16,250 nt of DNA from positions 1-16,250 of the forward strand of contig JAJUHD010000039.1 of assembly GCA_029268085.1 (NCBI GenBank), written 5' to 3'. The notes beneath the pieces are model-generated. The model searched no databases. It was not told the origin of the DNA and was given only the letters and a program-made list of their open reading frames with translations. Each line of letters starts with the position of its first letter. The first letter of the stretch is position 1. Shown here piece by piece: positions 7,401-15,416 of the stretch. The stretch comes from Bacillota bacterium. GTDB taxonomy: Bacteria > Bacillota > Clostridia > Oscillospirales > Oscillospiraceae. The position numbers and the translations under genes were made by a program.

Positions 7401-10400
7401 CCCTGACCTTGCCCGCCAATGCGATGAACTTCTCCTTCCCATGTCGTTCAAACCGCTTTACGACAAGGCCCACAGGCTCTTTACCATAGGCATCGACACC
7501 GACAGGCAAATCGTGACCAACAGTTTCTATGACCTGATGGCGAGCGAGGCCCGCACCACCGGCTTTATTGCAATCGCGCGGGGCGACGTCTCACGCCGTC
7601 ACTGGCGCAGTCTCAGCCGCGCACAGGTCGAAAAGGACGGCTACCGCGGTATGGTGTCGTGGACGGGCAGTATGTTCGAATACCTTATGCCGCGCCTGTT
7701 TTTCGAAAGCGAAGAGGGCTCGCTCATGTACGAAAGCATCAGGTTTGCAGTTGAAGTCCAGAAAAAACGAGGAAAAATTAAAAATCTTCCGTGGGGCATC
7801 TCCGAGAGCGCCTTTTACGCGCTTGACCCCGCGCTAAACTACCGCTACAAGGCGCACGGCTGCGGGGCGCTCGCCCTTAAACGCAATATGAACAGCGAAT
7901 ACGTCGTTTCGCCCTACAGCACCTTCCTTGCTCTCTGCTGCGGTACGAAAGCCGCGGTTAAAAACCTGCGCAAGCTTGAAAAATACTGCGCAACGGGGAA
8001 ATACGGCTTCTGGGAGGCAATCGACTTTACGAGCAGCAGAACGGTAGGAAAATGCGGCGAGGTTGTCCGCTGCGTTATGGCGCACCATCTGGGAATGAGC
8101 CTTGTCGCAATAAATAATGCGCTGCGCGGAAACATCATGCCGCACAGGCTAATGCGCGATCCTTCCATGTCCGCACACTCCTGCCTGCTCGACGAAAAAC
8201 TGCCGTTGGGCGGCGTCCTGCTCCGACGTACGGAAAACAAGCTGCCTGAAAAGCCGCCGAGGGTATCGAGCGTTTACTGGGAAAAACGCGGCAGCTTTGT
8301 CGATTTCGAAGCCCCTGTCTGCTGTGTGCTGTCGAACGGCGAGTATGATGTTATGTTAACCGAAGGTGGAGTTTCAAACGCCCGCTGGGGCAGGCTTACG
8401 CCGTACTTTACTCCAAATGAGGTACCTGCGTTTTCACATGGTATAGAGCTTTTTCTTAAGCGCGGCGATGAGATCATACCGCTGCTGCCCTCGCCCGAGC
8501 TCGGCGAAGGCGTAAAAACCGACTGGGAATTCAATTTTTCCGGCGCACGTATCTGCACTGTTCAAGGAGACCTGCGCACGCAAGTGCTTTTTGGCGTGTC
8601 TGCATCGTCGAACGGTGAAAAACGGGTCATCTCCGTTAGCACCGAAAACGGTGAGACGCAGAACTGCGAGCTCTGTCTGCTTTTTGAGCCGGTGCTCGCG
8701 AGTTATTCTGATTATGTAAACCATCCCGCTTTTTATAAACTTGGCCTCCACGCAAAGATGCGCGGTGATGCACTTATATTAAAACGGGTAGAGAGGGAAA
8801 ATGTGCCCGAATGCTTCCTTTGCCTTGCCGCCTCCGCTCCGATGGATGTATCCGCAAAACGCATTCTTGTTCCGGGCAGAGGCGGCCTTATGAAAGCGAT
8901 CGAAAGCAATGTTCCCTCGCCTCTTGGATGGCTGAACGATCCTCTTGTCTGCGCAAAGCTCCCGTTGCGGCTCACAAAGGAAACGGCGGCTACCGTAACC
9001 TTCGCGCTTGCTGTCAGCGAGAGCGAGGACGAGGCATATACCGCTGCTCACCGTATGCTGACGGGCGGGGAGGACGATACGTCAGATTTTCCCGCCGAAC
9101 ATGCCTGTGAACTTCGGCTTACCGATGTGCAGGCGGAAGGTGCGATGGAGCTTTTAAGCGCTCTGTGTTACCCTGCACCGCTCACATCGGAAAATGTCCC
9201 CGCGCGGCACAAGCTCTGGCGCTTCGGCATTTCAGGAACTCTTCCGATAGTAACCATGTCTGTATCATCCGCAGATGATATGGAAGCGGCGGAGGTCATG
9301 ATTAAACAGCACGCGTTTCTGCGTTCTCTCTCCTGCCCCTTTGACTTGGTTTTCCTCACCGACGAGGGTGGAGACTATATGCGCCCTGCCGCAACAGCTC
9401 TGGCAGAGCTCAAACGTACCGTAGGCTCAGAGAGTGAGCACATTCACATTATCGACCGCGCCGTTAACGTCGAAGGCCTTGCCGAAAGCTCGGTCAGTCC
9501 GCGCTCCAGAAGTACGGGACCGGAAAATCGTCGTTATTTTATTCCAACCAATTATTATTCATCGTCACAAAACTATCCTGTTTTTAATTGGGCTGCGGAT
9601 GGCTCTGTGACATTTTATGTAAACCGTTCGCTCCCTCCTCGCGCATGGAGCAACATTCTTACAAACGGGCGTTTTGGCTTCTTTGCGACCGACTGCGGAA
9701 CAGGTCATATGTGGTATAAAAACGCCCGCGAGTACCGCATAAACCGCTGGCTTTGCGACAGCGTTGCAACTCGCGGGACAGAAATTTTAGAGACGTCGCG
9801 TCGCAGCCTTTTTGCCTCGCCCGACGATACGGACTGCAAGGTCCGATTCGGTTTTGGATTTGCCGAATGGGAAAAGGATATAGGCGGCATCGTATTAAAA
9901 ACGACAGCCTTTGTACCGCCGGATGCGGACGTGCGCATACTTCTCGTCGAATGGGAAGGCGGCGCTCTCCCCTTCCGTTGGAGTACAGACCTTGTACTCG
10001 GCGGGGATGACAGCGCGTCATTTCGGGCAAGCTTTAAACAGACAAACGATCTTTTTACCACCGATAGCCCAGAAAGTCCCTTCCCCGATTCAAAGTTCCG
10101 AATTTGCTCCAACGCCTCGGTCACAGGCTTTACCTCAAACCGCGGACTGTGGCTTCAGGAGAAAACGGACGGCAGCTGTGATGCACGCGGCTTTATCGGC
10201 ATAAGCTTTGAGGCGGAGTCTCCCTTTGTTCTTGTCTGCGGCTGCGACGATGAGGAAAAGATCAGGGAACTTTGTTCCCTCGATGCTGCCGCGGCTTCTC
10301 TCAAAAACACTGTTCGGCACTGGCAAAACATCGTTTCCGCCGTACAGATCAAAACGCCCCTCCCGACGCTCGACCGTCTTATCAACGGCTGGATACCTTA

Positions 10401-11739
10401 TCAGACGCTCGCCTGCCGGCTTATGGGGCGCTGCTCGATCTACCAAAGCGGCGGTGCAACGGGCTTCCGCGACCAGCTTCAGGACGCCGTTAATCTCATA
10501 CTACTCGATGCTGCCTTGGCAAAGGCCCAGATCATCGACTGCTGCAAACATCAGTACGAGGAGGGCGACGTTATGCACTGGTGGCACACGCTCGATAATG
10601 AAGCAAAAGGCGTCAGGACACACTGCAGCGACGACCTTCTGTGGCTGCCGTGGGCTCTCTGCGAATATACCGAAAAAACCGGCGATTACGATATTTGCGG
10701 CATTCCCGTCCAGTGGCTGAGTTCTCCGCCTCTTCCGGAGGACGAACGCGACCGCTATGAGAAGGCTGTGTTCTCGGATACCGTCAGCGAAGTCATCCTC
10801 CATGCGCAAAAGGCGCTCGACCTAGTTCTTGAGCGCGGCACAGGCGAACACGGCCTGCTGAAAATAGGCAGCGGTGACTGGAACGACGGCATGGACAAGA
10901 TCGGCGTCAAGGGAAGGGGCGAAAGCGTCTGGCTGACATGGTTTTTCTCACACATCGCACATCGCTTCTCTTCGCTTCTGCATCTCCTCGGACAGGATGC
11001 GGATAAATATGAAAAGGCTGCTTCCGAGCTCGGAAAGGCCGCGAACGGAGCGTGGGACGGACAATGGTTTCTGCGCGGATATTATGACAGCGGAGAGCCG
11101 CTTGGCGGAAAAGCCCAGCCCTGCTGCCAAATCGACTCGATCGCACAGAGCTTTTCCTCGCTCTGCCCCGATGCGGACAAGGCCCGCGTAAGCGAAGCAC
11201 TTACCTCCGCCGTCGAGCGGCTGTTCGACCGCGAAAACCATATTATCCGCCTGTTCGATCCGCCCTTTGAGGATGCCGACCTCAGTCCCGGTTATATTGA
11301 AAGCTACGGCCCGGGCTTCCGAGAAAACGGAGGACAGTATACCCACGGAGCGGTCTGGCTGGCTATGGCGCTCCTGAGGGAAAACCGCTCCGATGAAGCC
11401 TTGGATCTGATTGAGGCCCTGCTTCCAGAAAACCGCGACCTTGCGAACTACGAAACGGAGCCCTATGTTTTGGCGGCGGATATTTACAGTAATCCCGACT
11501 GCATCGGAAAGGCAGGCTGGAGCTGGTATACCGGTTCAGCGGGCTGGTTTTTCAGAACAGTTACGGAAGATCTGCTCGGCATCAGGCTGCGAAACGGCGA
11601 GCTCTTCTTTGAACCAAAGATTCCGAAAGGCTGGCTAGGCTATGAGCTTACGCTCCGCGACGAAAACGGGATGGAGCGGACTTATAAAGTATCGAATGAG
11701 GGAACCTCAGTTATAGCTGACGGAGCCGAATCGCAATAA
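4486..11739 (+). CDS. Cyclic beta-1,2-glucan synthase-like protein (GT84 + glycoamylase-like + GH94), giant membrane enzyme
   Basis: Intact frame of about 2,417 residues, homologous to ChvB/NdvB/Cgs, which polymerise UDP-glucose into beta-1,2-glucan, cyclise it and trim chain length. Domains (numbered from this start): N-terminal helical region 1-270; membrane segments about 278-326; GT84/GT2-like domain with LDEDT (483-487), LSHDALEG (595-602) and RRLHRWTRGDW (628-638); further membrane segments about 666-706, 735-780 and 795-830. The glycoamylase-like domain, about 860-1240, carries SEAR (E1021), MFEYL (E1065) and ISES (E1107); this type was linked to cyclisation in a Thermoanaerobacter enzyme. 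Beta-sandwich and linker regions span about 1270-1720. The GH94 domain has SGGATGFRDQLQD (from about 1987) and GSGDWNDGMD (2128-2137), with the phosphorylase general-acid Asp. It is a few hundred residues shorter than the roughly 2,800-residue proteobacterial enzymes, but every main motif is present. The exact product (cyclic or linear) is inferred. Confidence 0.9.
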   Translation: MTYDGTMPQIDDAGLPQYGENIARTLSITGFVRGASVSNTLYKNIRFLRERHNALEVKYPCGEAVPPYIEWLLDNFYLAQREGLQAALDLKGCGRIPSARKIAAVFTLCVALIRSGDGKVTPERTELFLQGCQQVYVLSRRELTHFIPCLKAAAVSELAELYSSDIDADLASRAAEKLFSTLRALSTLDFSDILERVDKTEQILKQDPAGIYPDMAEKTRTYYKRRIEELSRTYRVSEHRIAQHVLGLAQNAEGSSRHVGYWLFTRPMGESKQSRTGALYIAANILITLLLALAAVFTWSNVLIGILLIIPLSELVKTALDYIILSFTPPAHVPRMELENGIPPAGRTVCVISALLASEKSGAVLSRRLEEFRLANRDCGENLLFGILADLPDSKDKTRPEDEKYIAAAKDAVDQLNEKYGGGFFFFIRERAFNKADNCYSAWERKRGAITELAKLLCGNDSSLLCVSGNHLSLRGVSYILTLDEDTRLTPGTAKELIGAMLHPLNAPVIDEAAKTVSSGHAVIHPRISVELSSCNKSRFSRIFAGHGGTDPYGSDSSELYMDVFESGGFAGKGIIDARVFTECMRGKIPENHVLSHDALEGAFLRGGYMGDAELTDKFPSDILSYYRRLHRWTRGDWQNLPWLFRRGRSLSDIDRFRLFDSARRSLVAPFIFITFALAFFLPARGLTAAALIALFCYALRLIMSAVRDLFRDEREVKIRCHSAVIHGVREAFLQTGLKLIFLPYEAYICFTAAVTALWRMLVSHSGLLNWTPASAFEGKAQGAQKYFRSMWFSLLAGFVIAIFAPSIIGKACGIVWFFSPYLAFSLSKTIVRQIPLSEDDKGYLLNCAKRIWSFFEDFCTPGDHFLPPDNWQERPPLGVAHRTSPTNIGLCLLSCVSAIDLGIARPQAALGIIQNILATLRRMPKWNGHLYNWYDTRTLRPLHPAYVSTVDSGNLAACLIILREALLEYEIPDLARQCDELLLPMSFKPLYDKAHRLFTIGIDTDRQIVTNSFYDLMASEARTTGFIAIARGDVSRRHWRSLSRAQVEKDGYRGMVSWTGSMFEYLMPRLFFESEEGSLMYESIRFAVEVQKKRGKIKNLPWGISESAFYALDPALNYRYKAHGCGALALKRNMNSEYVVSPYSTFLALCCGTKAAVKNLRKLEKYCATGKYGFWEAIDFTSSRTVGKCGEVVRCVMAHHLGMSLVAINNALRGNIMPHRLMRDPSMSAHSCLLDEKLPLGGVLLRRTENKLPEKPPRVSSVYWEKRGSFVDFEAPVCCVLSNGEYDVMLTEGGVSNARWGRLTPYFTPNEVPAFSHGIELFLKRGDEIIPLLPSPELGEGVKTDWEFNFSGARICTVQGDLRTQVLFGVSASSNGEKRVISVSTENGETQNCELCLLFEPVLASYSDYVNHPAFYKLGLHAKMRGDALILKRVERENVPECFLCLAASAPMDVSAKRILVPGRGGLMKAIESNVPSPLGWLNDPLVCAKLPLRLTKETAATVTFALAVSESEDEAYTAAHRMLTGGEDDTSDFPAEHACELRLTDVQAEGAMELLSALCYPAPLTSENVPARHKLWRFGISGTLPIVTMSVSSADDMEAAEVMIKQHAFLRSLSCPFDLVFLTDEGGDYMRPAATALAELKRTVGSESEHIHIIDRAVNVEGLAESSVSPRSRSTGPENRRYFIPTNYYSSSQNYPVFNWAADGSVTFYVNRSLPPRAWSNILTNGRFGFFATDCGTGHMWYKNAREYRINRWLCDSVATRGTEILETSRRSLFASPDDTDCKVRFGFGFAEWEKDIGGIVLKTTAFVPPDADVRILLVEWEGGALPFRWSTDLVLGGDDSASFRASFKQTNDLFTTDSPESPFPDSKFRICSNASVTGFTSNRGLWLQEKTDGSCDARGFIGISFEAESPFVLVCGCDDEEKIRELCSLDAAAASLKNTVRHWQNIVSAVQIKTPLPTLDRLINGWIPYQTLACRLMGRCSIYQSGGATGFRDQLQDAVNLILLDAALAKAQIIDCCKHQYEEGDVMHWWHTLDNEAKGVRTHCSDDLLWLPWALCEYTEKTGDYDICGIPVQWLSSPPLPEDERDRYEKAVFSDTVSEVILHAQKALDLVLERGTGEHGLLKIGSGDWNDGMDKIGVKGRGESVWLTWFFSHIAHRFSSLLHLLGQDADKYEKAASELGKAANGAWDGQWFLRGYYDSGEPLGGKAQPCCQIDSIAQSFSSLCPDADKARVSEALTSAVERLFDRENHIIRLFDPPFEDADLSPGYIESYGPGFRENGGQYTHGAVWLAMALLRENRSDEALDLIEALLPENRDLANYETEPYVLAADIYSNPDCIGKAGWSWYTGSAGWFFRTVTEDLLGIRLRNGELFFEPKIPKGWLGYELTLRDENGMERTYKVSNEGTSVIADGAESQ

Positions 11740-11762
11740 CTTAAGAATTCACAAAAATATCA

Positions 11763-11791
11763 TTTTCAAAATAGGGCAATTGTGGTATAGT
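11763..11791 (+). promoter_or_regulatory. Extended -10 promoter upstream of yfmF
   Basis: TTTTCA (11763-11768, four of six matches to TTGACA), a 17-bp spacer, then TATAGT (11786-11791, five of six to TATAAT), preceded by TG at 11783-11784 (extended -10). Transcription would start near 11798, about 60 nt before the yfmF start. No terminator is visible between the glucan synthase stop and this promoter, so read-through is also possible. Confidence 0.6.
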
Positions 11792-11847
11792 AGCTTAGCA
11801 GTTATTAGCAATTCTTTAAAGCTGTAATCAATTTTCTTTACCGGAAC

Positions 11848-11853
11848 GGAGGG
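11848..11853 (+). promoter_or_regulatory. Ribosome binding site for the TTG start of yfmF
   Basis: GGAGGG lies 6 nt before a TTG at 11860. The next in-frame ATG (11884) has no Shine-Dalgarno sequence, so translation most likely starts at TTG. Confidence 0.7.
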
Positions 11854-11859
11854 CGGCAA

Positions 11860-13146
11860 TTGAATTCATCGACCGAACTCATAATGTCCAATGTAGTACT
11901 GACTTGTCTTCAGACGGACAAATTTAAAACCAACTGCCTCAGCATTAATCTGCTGACGCCGCTGAATCGTGAAACCGCGTCAAAAAACGCTCTTATTCCG
12001 GCGGTGCTCTGCCGCGGAACCGCAACGCTGCCAGATATGGCTGCAATCTCCTCTAAGCTTGATTCGCTTTACGGGGCTCGCATAAAACCCCTCGTCCGGA
12101 AGAAGGGCGAGATACAGGTGATCGGCCTTTATGCCGATTTTGCCGATGATGCCTTTATTCCGGAAAAGACCGATATTCTCGAACAGATCACCGGTATTAT
12201 GGGCGAAATGCTGCTCATGCCCAAGACCCGCGGCGGGCTTCTCATGCGCGACTATGTTGAGAGCGAAAAGGAACAGTTGCTTGAGCAGATACGCGGACGC
12301 ATAAACGACAAGCGCGGTTATTCGCTGCAGCGTCTTTTTGAAAACATGTGCGCGATGGAGGAATATGCGACTGATAAGCTCGGAAGTGAACAGGAAGCGG
12401 AAAGCATCACGCCAAACGAGCTCACCCGCCACTATCACGCAACTCTCGCAGCTTCCCCTATCGAGATATTCTACTGCGGCAGCGCGGAGCCGGGGCGCGT
12501 CAAAGCATCGGTCAAGACGGCACTCGCCAGCCTTCCTCGTTCATGCGAGGAACCAGAGCTTGGGACAGATATACGCATGAACTCTCTTGAGGAAAAGCCC
12601 CGATATTTTGAGGATCGGCTTCAGGTCACACAAGGTAAACTCGCCATCGGCTTCCGCCTCGGCGACTGCATGGAAGCGCCGAATGCCGCGGCAATCAGGG
12701 TCTTCAACGCCGTATACGGCGGCTGCGCCACGTCTAAGCTTTTCATGAACGTCAGGGAAAGGCTCTCACTGTGCTATTTCGCAAGCTCCCTGATAGATCT
12801 GCATAAGGGCATTCTTGCCGTTTCATCCGGTATCGAATTTGACAAATACGACGCGGCGCTGACCGAAATACTCTCGCAGCTCGACGCAATAAAGCACGGC
12901 GAGGTCACCGATTACGAGCTTTCCGCCGCAAAAAGCTCTGTCGCGAGCGATTACCGTACAATCGAGGACAGCCCGCCCGCTCTTGAAGATTTCTACCTCA
13001 ATCAGGCGCTTATCGGCCCCGACTGTTCTCCCTCAGAGCTTGCGGCGCTGACCGAAGAAATAACCGCCAAAGAGGTCGTGGAGATAGCAAAAGGAGTCGA
13101 ATGCGACGCCATTTATTTCCTGCGCGGACAAAAGGAGGAAGCCTGA
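11860..13146 (+). CDS. yfmF: M16-family peptidase homologue without zinc motif, YfmF/YmfF type
   Basis: A 428-residue protein of the pitrilysin (M16) fold, N-terminal and C-terminal half-domains. The HxxEH zinc motif is absent: the corresponding region reads ALIPAVLCRGTATLPDMAAI. It is therefore expected to be the non-catalytic partner of the downstream gene, as in paired M16B proteases. The C-terminal half keeps the substrate-contacting Arg/Tyr segment, RERLSLCY (299-306). In Bacillus the YmfF/YmfH (YfmF/YfmH) pair is associated with 5-aminopentanol modification of elongation factor P; that role is taken from homologues, and no efp gene lies in this window. It starts at TTG with GGAGGG 6 nt upstream. 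Its stop overlaps the next start as TGATG, implying coupled translation and probably a heterodimer. Confidence 0.87.
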   Translation: MNSSTELIMSNVVLTCLQTDKFKTNCLSINLLTPLNRETASKNALIPAVLCRGTATLPDMAAISSKLDSLYGARIKPLVRKKGEIQVIGLYADFADDAFIPEKTDILEQITGIMGEMLLMPKTRGGLLMRDYVESEKEQLLEQIRGRINDKRGYSLQRLFENMCAMEEYATDKLGSEQEAESITPNELTRHYHATLAASPIEIFYCGSAEPGRVKASVKTALASLPRSCEEPELGTDIRMNSLEEKPRYFEDRLQVTQGKLAIGFRLGDCMEAPNAAAIRVFNAVYGGCATSKLFMNVRERLSLCYFASSLIDLHKGILAVSSGIEFDKYDAALTEILSQLDAIKHGEVTDYELSAAKSSVASDYRTIEDSPPALEDFYLNQALIGPDCSPSELAALTEEITAKEVVEIAKGVECDAIYFLRGQKEEA

Positions 13147-14420
13147 TGCGGAAGGAATACTTCAAAAACATCGATGAGACGCTCATTTCCGAAGTCCTGC
13201 CCAACGGTCTCAAAATAAGCATTGTCCCTAAACCGGGTTTTTCAAAGAGCTTCGCTATGTTCGCAACCAATTACGGCGGCGCGGACCGGCGTTTCAAGCT
13301 TTCCGGCGAATGGCTGGATACTCCTGCCGGAGTTGCCCATTTCCTTGAGCATAAGATGTTTGATATGCCGGAAGGGAACGCTTTAAACGTGCTTTCAGCG
13401 AGAGGCGCCTCGCCAAATGCGTTCACGAGCTCCGGGATGACAGCTTATCACTTTGAATCGACGAGCCAATTTGATGAAAACCTGCGCACTTTGCTTACCT
13501 TCGTGTCCACTCCGTATTTCACTCCTGAGAGTGTTCAGAAGGAACAGGGTATAATCGGTCAGGAGATCCGGATGGTTGAGGATACTCCGGGTTACGTCCT
13601 CTATTACAATCTCCTGAAAAGCCTCTATTCGGCGAACCCTGTGCGCGATTCCGTCGCCGGAACTATTGAGAGTATCGCGGAGATAACGAGCGATACCCTT
13701 TACCATTGCCACAAGGTCTTCTATAACCCATCGAACATGGCGCTTGCGGTCGTCGGAAACGTCGATCCGGAAGCCGTCATTTCGATGGCCCGCGAGATCC
13801 TGCCGTCCGAGCCCGGCGAAGTACCGGAGCGAGATTACGGCGGAGCTGAAATCGCAACTCCGCACAAGAGTCGAATTTCTGAATCTATGGAGGTTTCGGC
13901 GCCGCAGTTTCTTTTCGGCTCGAAGCTTGCTCCGGAAAAGAGAGGCCCCGCGAGGCTCCGCCAGATGCTTATCGGCGAAATCTCGCTGCGGCTGCTCTTC
14001 GGACTCTCTTCTCCGTTTTATACCCGTCTCTATGCCGACGGGCTCCTGAACGGCAGCTTCGACTACGAACTCGACTACACCGCAGGTACGGCAATGATAC
14101 TCGCGGGAGGCGAGAGCCGGAACGTCGATGCCGTATTGAGCGAGCTCAATTCCGAGATTGCAAAGATCAAATCTGATGGTCTCGATAAAACTCTGTTCGA
14201 AAATGCAAAGAAATCCTATTTTGGCACCCAACTTCGCATGCTGAGCTCATTTCCCTCTCTGGCCCAGGCGCTTGCTGACGGGGCTTTCGCGGATTACCGC
14301 CCGCTTGACGCCTTTGAAGAGATAAACAAAATAGGACTCTCAGACATTCAGAGCTTCGTTATAGAGAACCTCACTTCAGAAAAACTGGCGCTTTCGGTAA
14401 TCACGCCTCTGGAACACTGA
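13146..14420 (+). CDS. yfmH: M16-family zinc metallopeptidase, YfmH/YmfH type
   Basis: A 424-residue pitrilysin-fold protease expected to be the catalytic partner of the preceding gene. The inverted zinc motif HFLEH (65-69) is intact: His65 and His69 bind zinc and Glu68 activates water. The third ligand is probably Glu140 in QGIIGQEIRM, though Glu145 is also possible. ASPNAFTSSGMTAYHFES (88-105) is typical of the active-subunit substrate cleft. The start at 13146 is chosen because AAAGGAGG (13131-13138) lies 7 nt upstream and the ATG overlaps the yfmF stop. A longer frame from 13101 would run 45 bp into yfmF without need. lgt follows 18 bp later. The EF-P modification role is known from Bacillus homologues and is inferred here. 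Confidence 0.9.
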   Translation: MRKEYFKNIDETLISEVLPNGLKISIVPKPGFSKSFAMFATNYGGADRRFKLSGEWLDTPAGVAHFLEHKMFDMPEGNALNVLSARGASPNAFTSSGMTAYHFESTSQFDENLRTLLTFVSTPYFTPESVQKEQGIIGQEIRMVEDTPGYVLYYNLLKSLYSANPVRDSVAGTIESIAEITSDTLYHCHKVFYNPSNMALAVVGNVDPEAVISMAREILPSEPGEVPERDYGGAEIATPHKSRISESMEVSAPQFLFGSKLAPEKRGPARLRQMLIGEISLRLLFGLSSPFYTRLYADGLLNGSFDYELDYTAGTAMILAGGESRNVDAVLSELNSEIAKIKSDGLDKTLFENAKKSYFGTQLRMLSSFPSLAQALADGAFADYRPLDAFEEINKIGLSDIQSFVIENLTSEKLALSVITPLEH

Positions 14421-14438
14421 ACGAAAGGACACATAAAA

Positions 14439-15374
14439 ATGACAACTGTGCAAAGCGTACCGGACGGTACTATAACTTTCCCCATGTTCGGTGACAAATT
14501 CGCAATAGACCCGCCATCATCATTTCAGCTCTTTGGTATTCCCCTCTACTGGTACGGCTTTATTATAGCAGTCGGTTTCCTGCTCGCGTATCTCTACTGC
14601 AGCCGCCGCTCTAAGCAATTCGGTTTGACACAGGATAATCTAATTGATATGCTGCTCTGCGCCGTACCCTCAGCCGTCGTCGGCGCGAGACTGTACTATG
14701 TCATATTCAATTATTCTGAGTTTAAAGACAACTTCTGGGGCGTCTTCAACATCAGAGGCGGCGGACTTGCGATATACGGCGGAATAATCGGCGCAGTAAT
14801 TGCGGTTATCATCTACTGTAAAGTAAAAAAGACGTCTGTCGGCGCTTATTTTGATCTCGGCGGTCTCGGCCTTCTGATCGGACAGACAGTCGGGCGCTGG
14901 GGCAACTTCATCAATCGCGAGGCTTTCGGCCGCGAAACGGACATTTTTTGCCGCATGGGGCTTACAGATGCATCCGGTAAAACTATCTATGTTCACCCCA
15001 CCTTTCTTTATGAATCCGTCTGGAACCTTCTCGGCCTTCTGTTGCTTCACCTTTTCTCGAAATCCGGAAAACGCCGTTATGACGGCCAGCTTTTCGCAAT
15101 GTATGTAGCATGGTATGGCTTTGGACGTATGCTGATTGAGGGCCTTCGCACGGATAGTCTCTATCTGTTCGATACCGGTTTGCGCGTCTCGCAGGTTCTC
15201 GCCGGAGCCAGCGTCGTCATAGCGCTCGTATTCCTTGCGATAAACGGATCTATTTTACATGACAAAAACAAAATGCTCGTAAACATTCTGGCGGCAACAG
15301 AATCGGCAAAAGCGGAGGAAAATGAAAAGCCATTGGAAAAAACAGAAGATAATGGATCAGACGAAAACAAATAA
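14439..15374 (+). CDS. lgt: Prolipoprotein diacylglyceryl transferase Lgt
   Basis: Integral membrane enzyme that transfers diacylglyceryl from phosphatidylglycerol to the lipobox cysteine of prolipoproteins, the first step of lipoprotein maturation. The 311 residues include several hydrophobic membrane spans: about 32-52, 70-90, 110-127, 139-150, 195-205 and 252-270. The family signature GRWGNFINREAFG is at 152-164. Other conserved parts are RGGGLAIYGG (106-115), HPTFLYES (186-193) and GLRTDSL (235-241). Tyr113 stands where E. coli Lgt has a functional His, an exchange I recall as common in Firmicutes. The C-terminal 40 residues form a Lys/Glu-rich cytoplasmic tail longer than usual. AAAGGA lies 9 nt before the ATG. 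It sits 18 bp after yfmH, probably in one transcript. Confidence 0.97.
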   Translation: MTTVQSVPDGTITFPMFGDKFAIDPPSSFQLFGIPLYWYGFIIAVGFLLAYLYCSRRSKQFGLTQDNLIDMLLCAVPSAVVGARLYYVIFNYSEFKDNFWGVFNIRGGGLAIYGGIIGAVIAVIIYCKVKKTSVGAYFDLGGLGLLIGQTVGRWGNFINREAFGRETDIFCRMGLTDASGKTIYVHPTFLYESVWNLLGLLLLHLFSKSGKRRYDGQLFAMYVAWYGFGRMLIEGLRTDSLYLFDTGLRVSQVLAGASVVIALVFLAINGSILHDKNKMLVNILAATESAKAEENEKPLEKTEDNGSDENK

Positions 15375-15416
15375 ACAACATATACTACATAATGAGAATA
15401 TTAAGGAGGTATTATC

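Noticed and set aside
11740..11859. Possible small RNA or terminator in the gap after the glucan synthase
   Set aside because: Only short palindromes (such as CTTAAG and CTTTAAAG) are present; no stem plus U-tract was found, and the only supported element is the promoter for yfmF.
13101..13145. Longer yfmH start inside yfmF
   Set aside because: It would overlap yfmF by 45 bp, while the ATG at 13146 has a strong AAAGGAGG site.
13395..14231. 278-codon minus-strand open frame
   Set aside because: It is antisense to yfmH, whose HFLEH zinc motif and length are intact.
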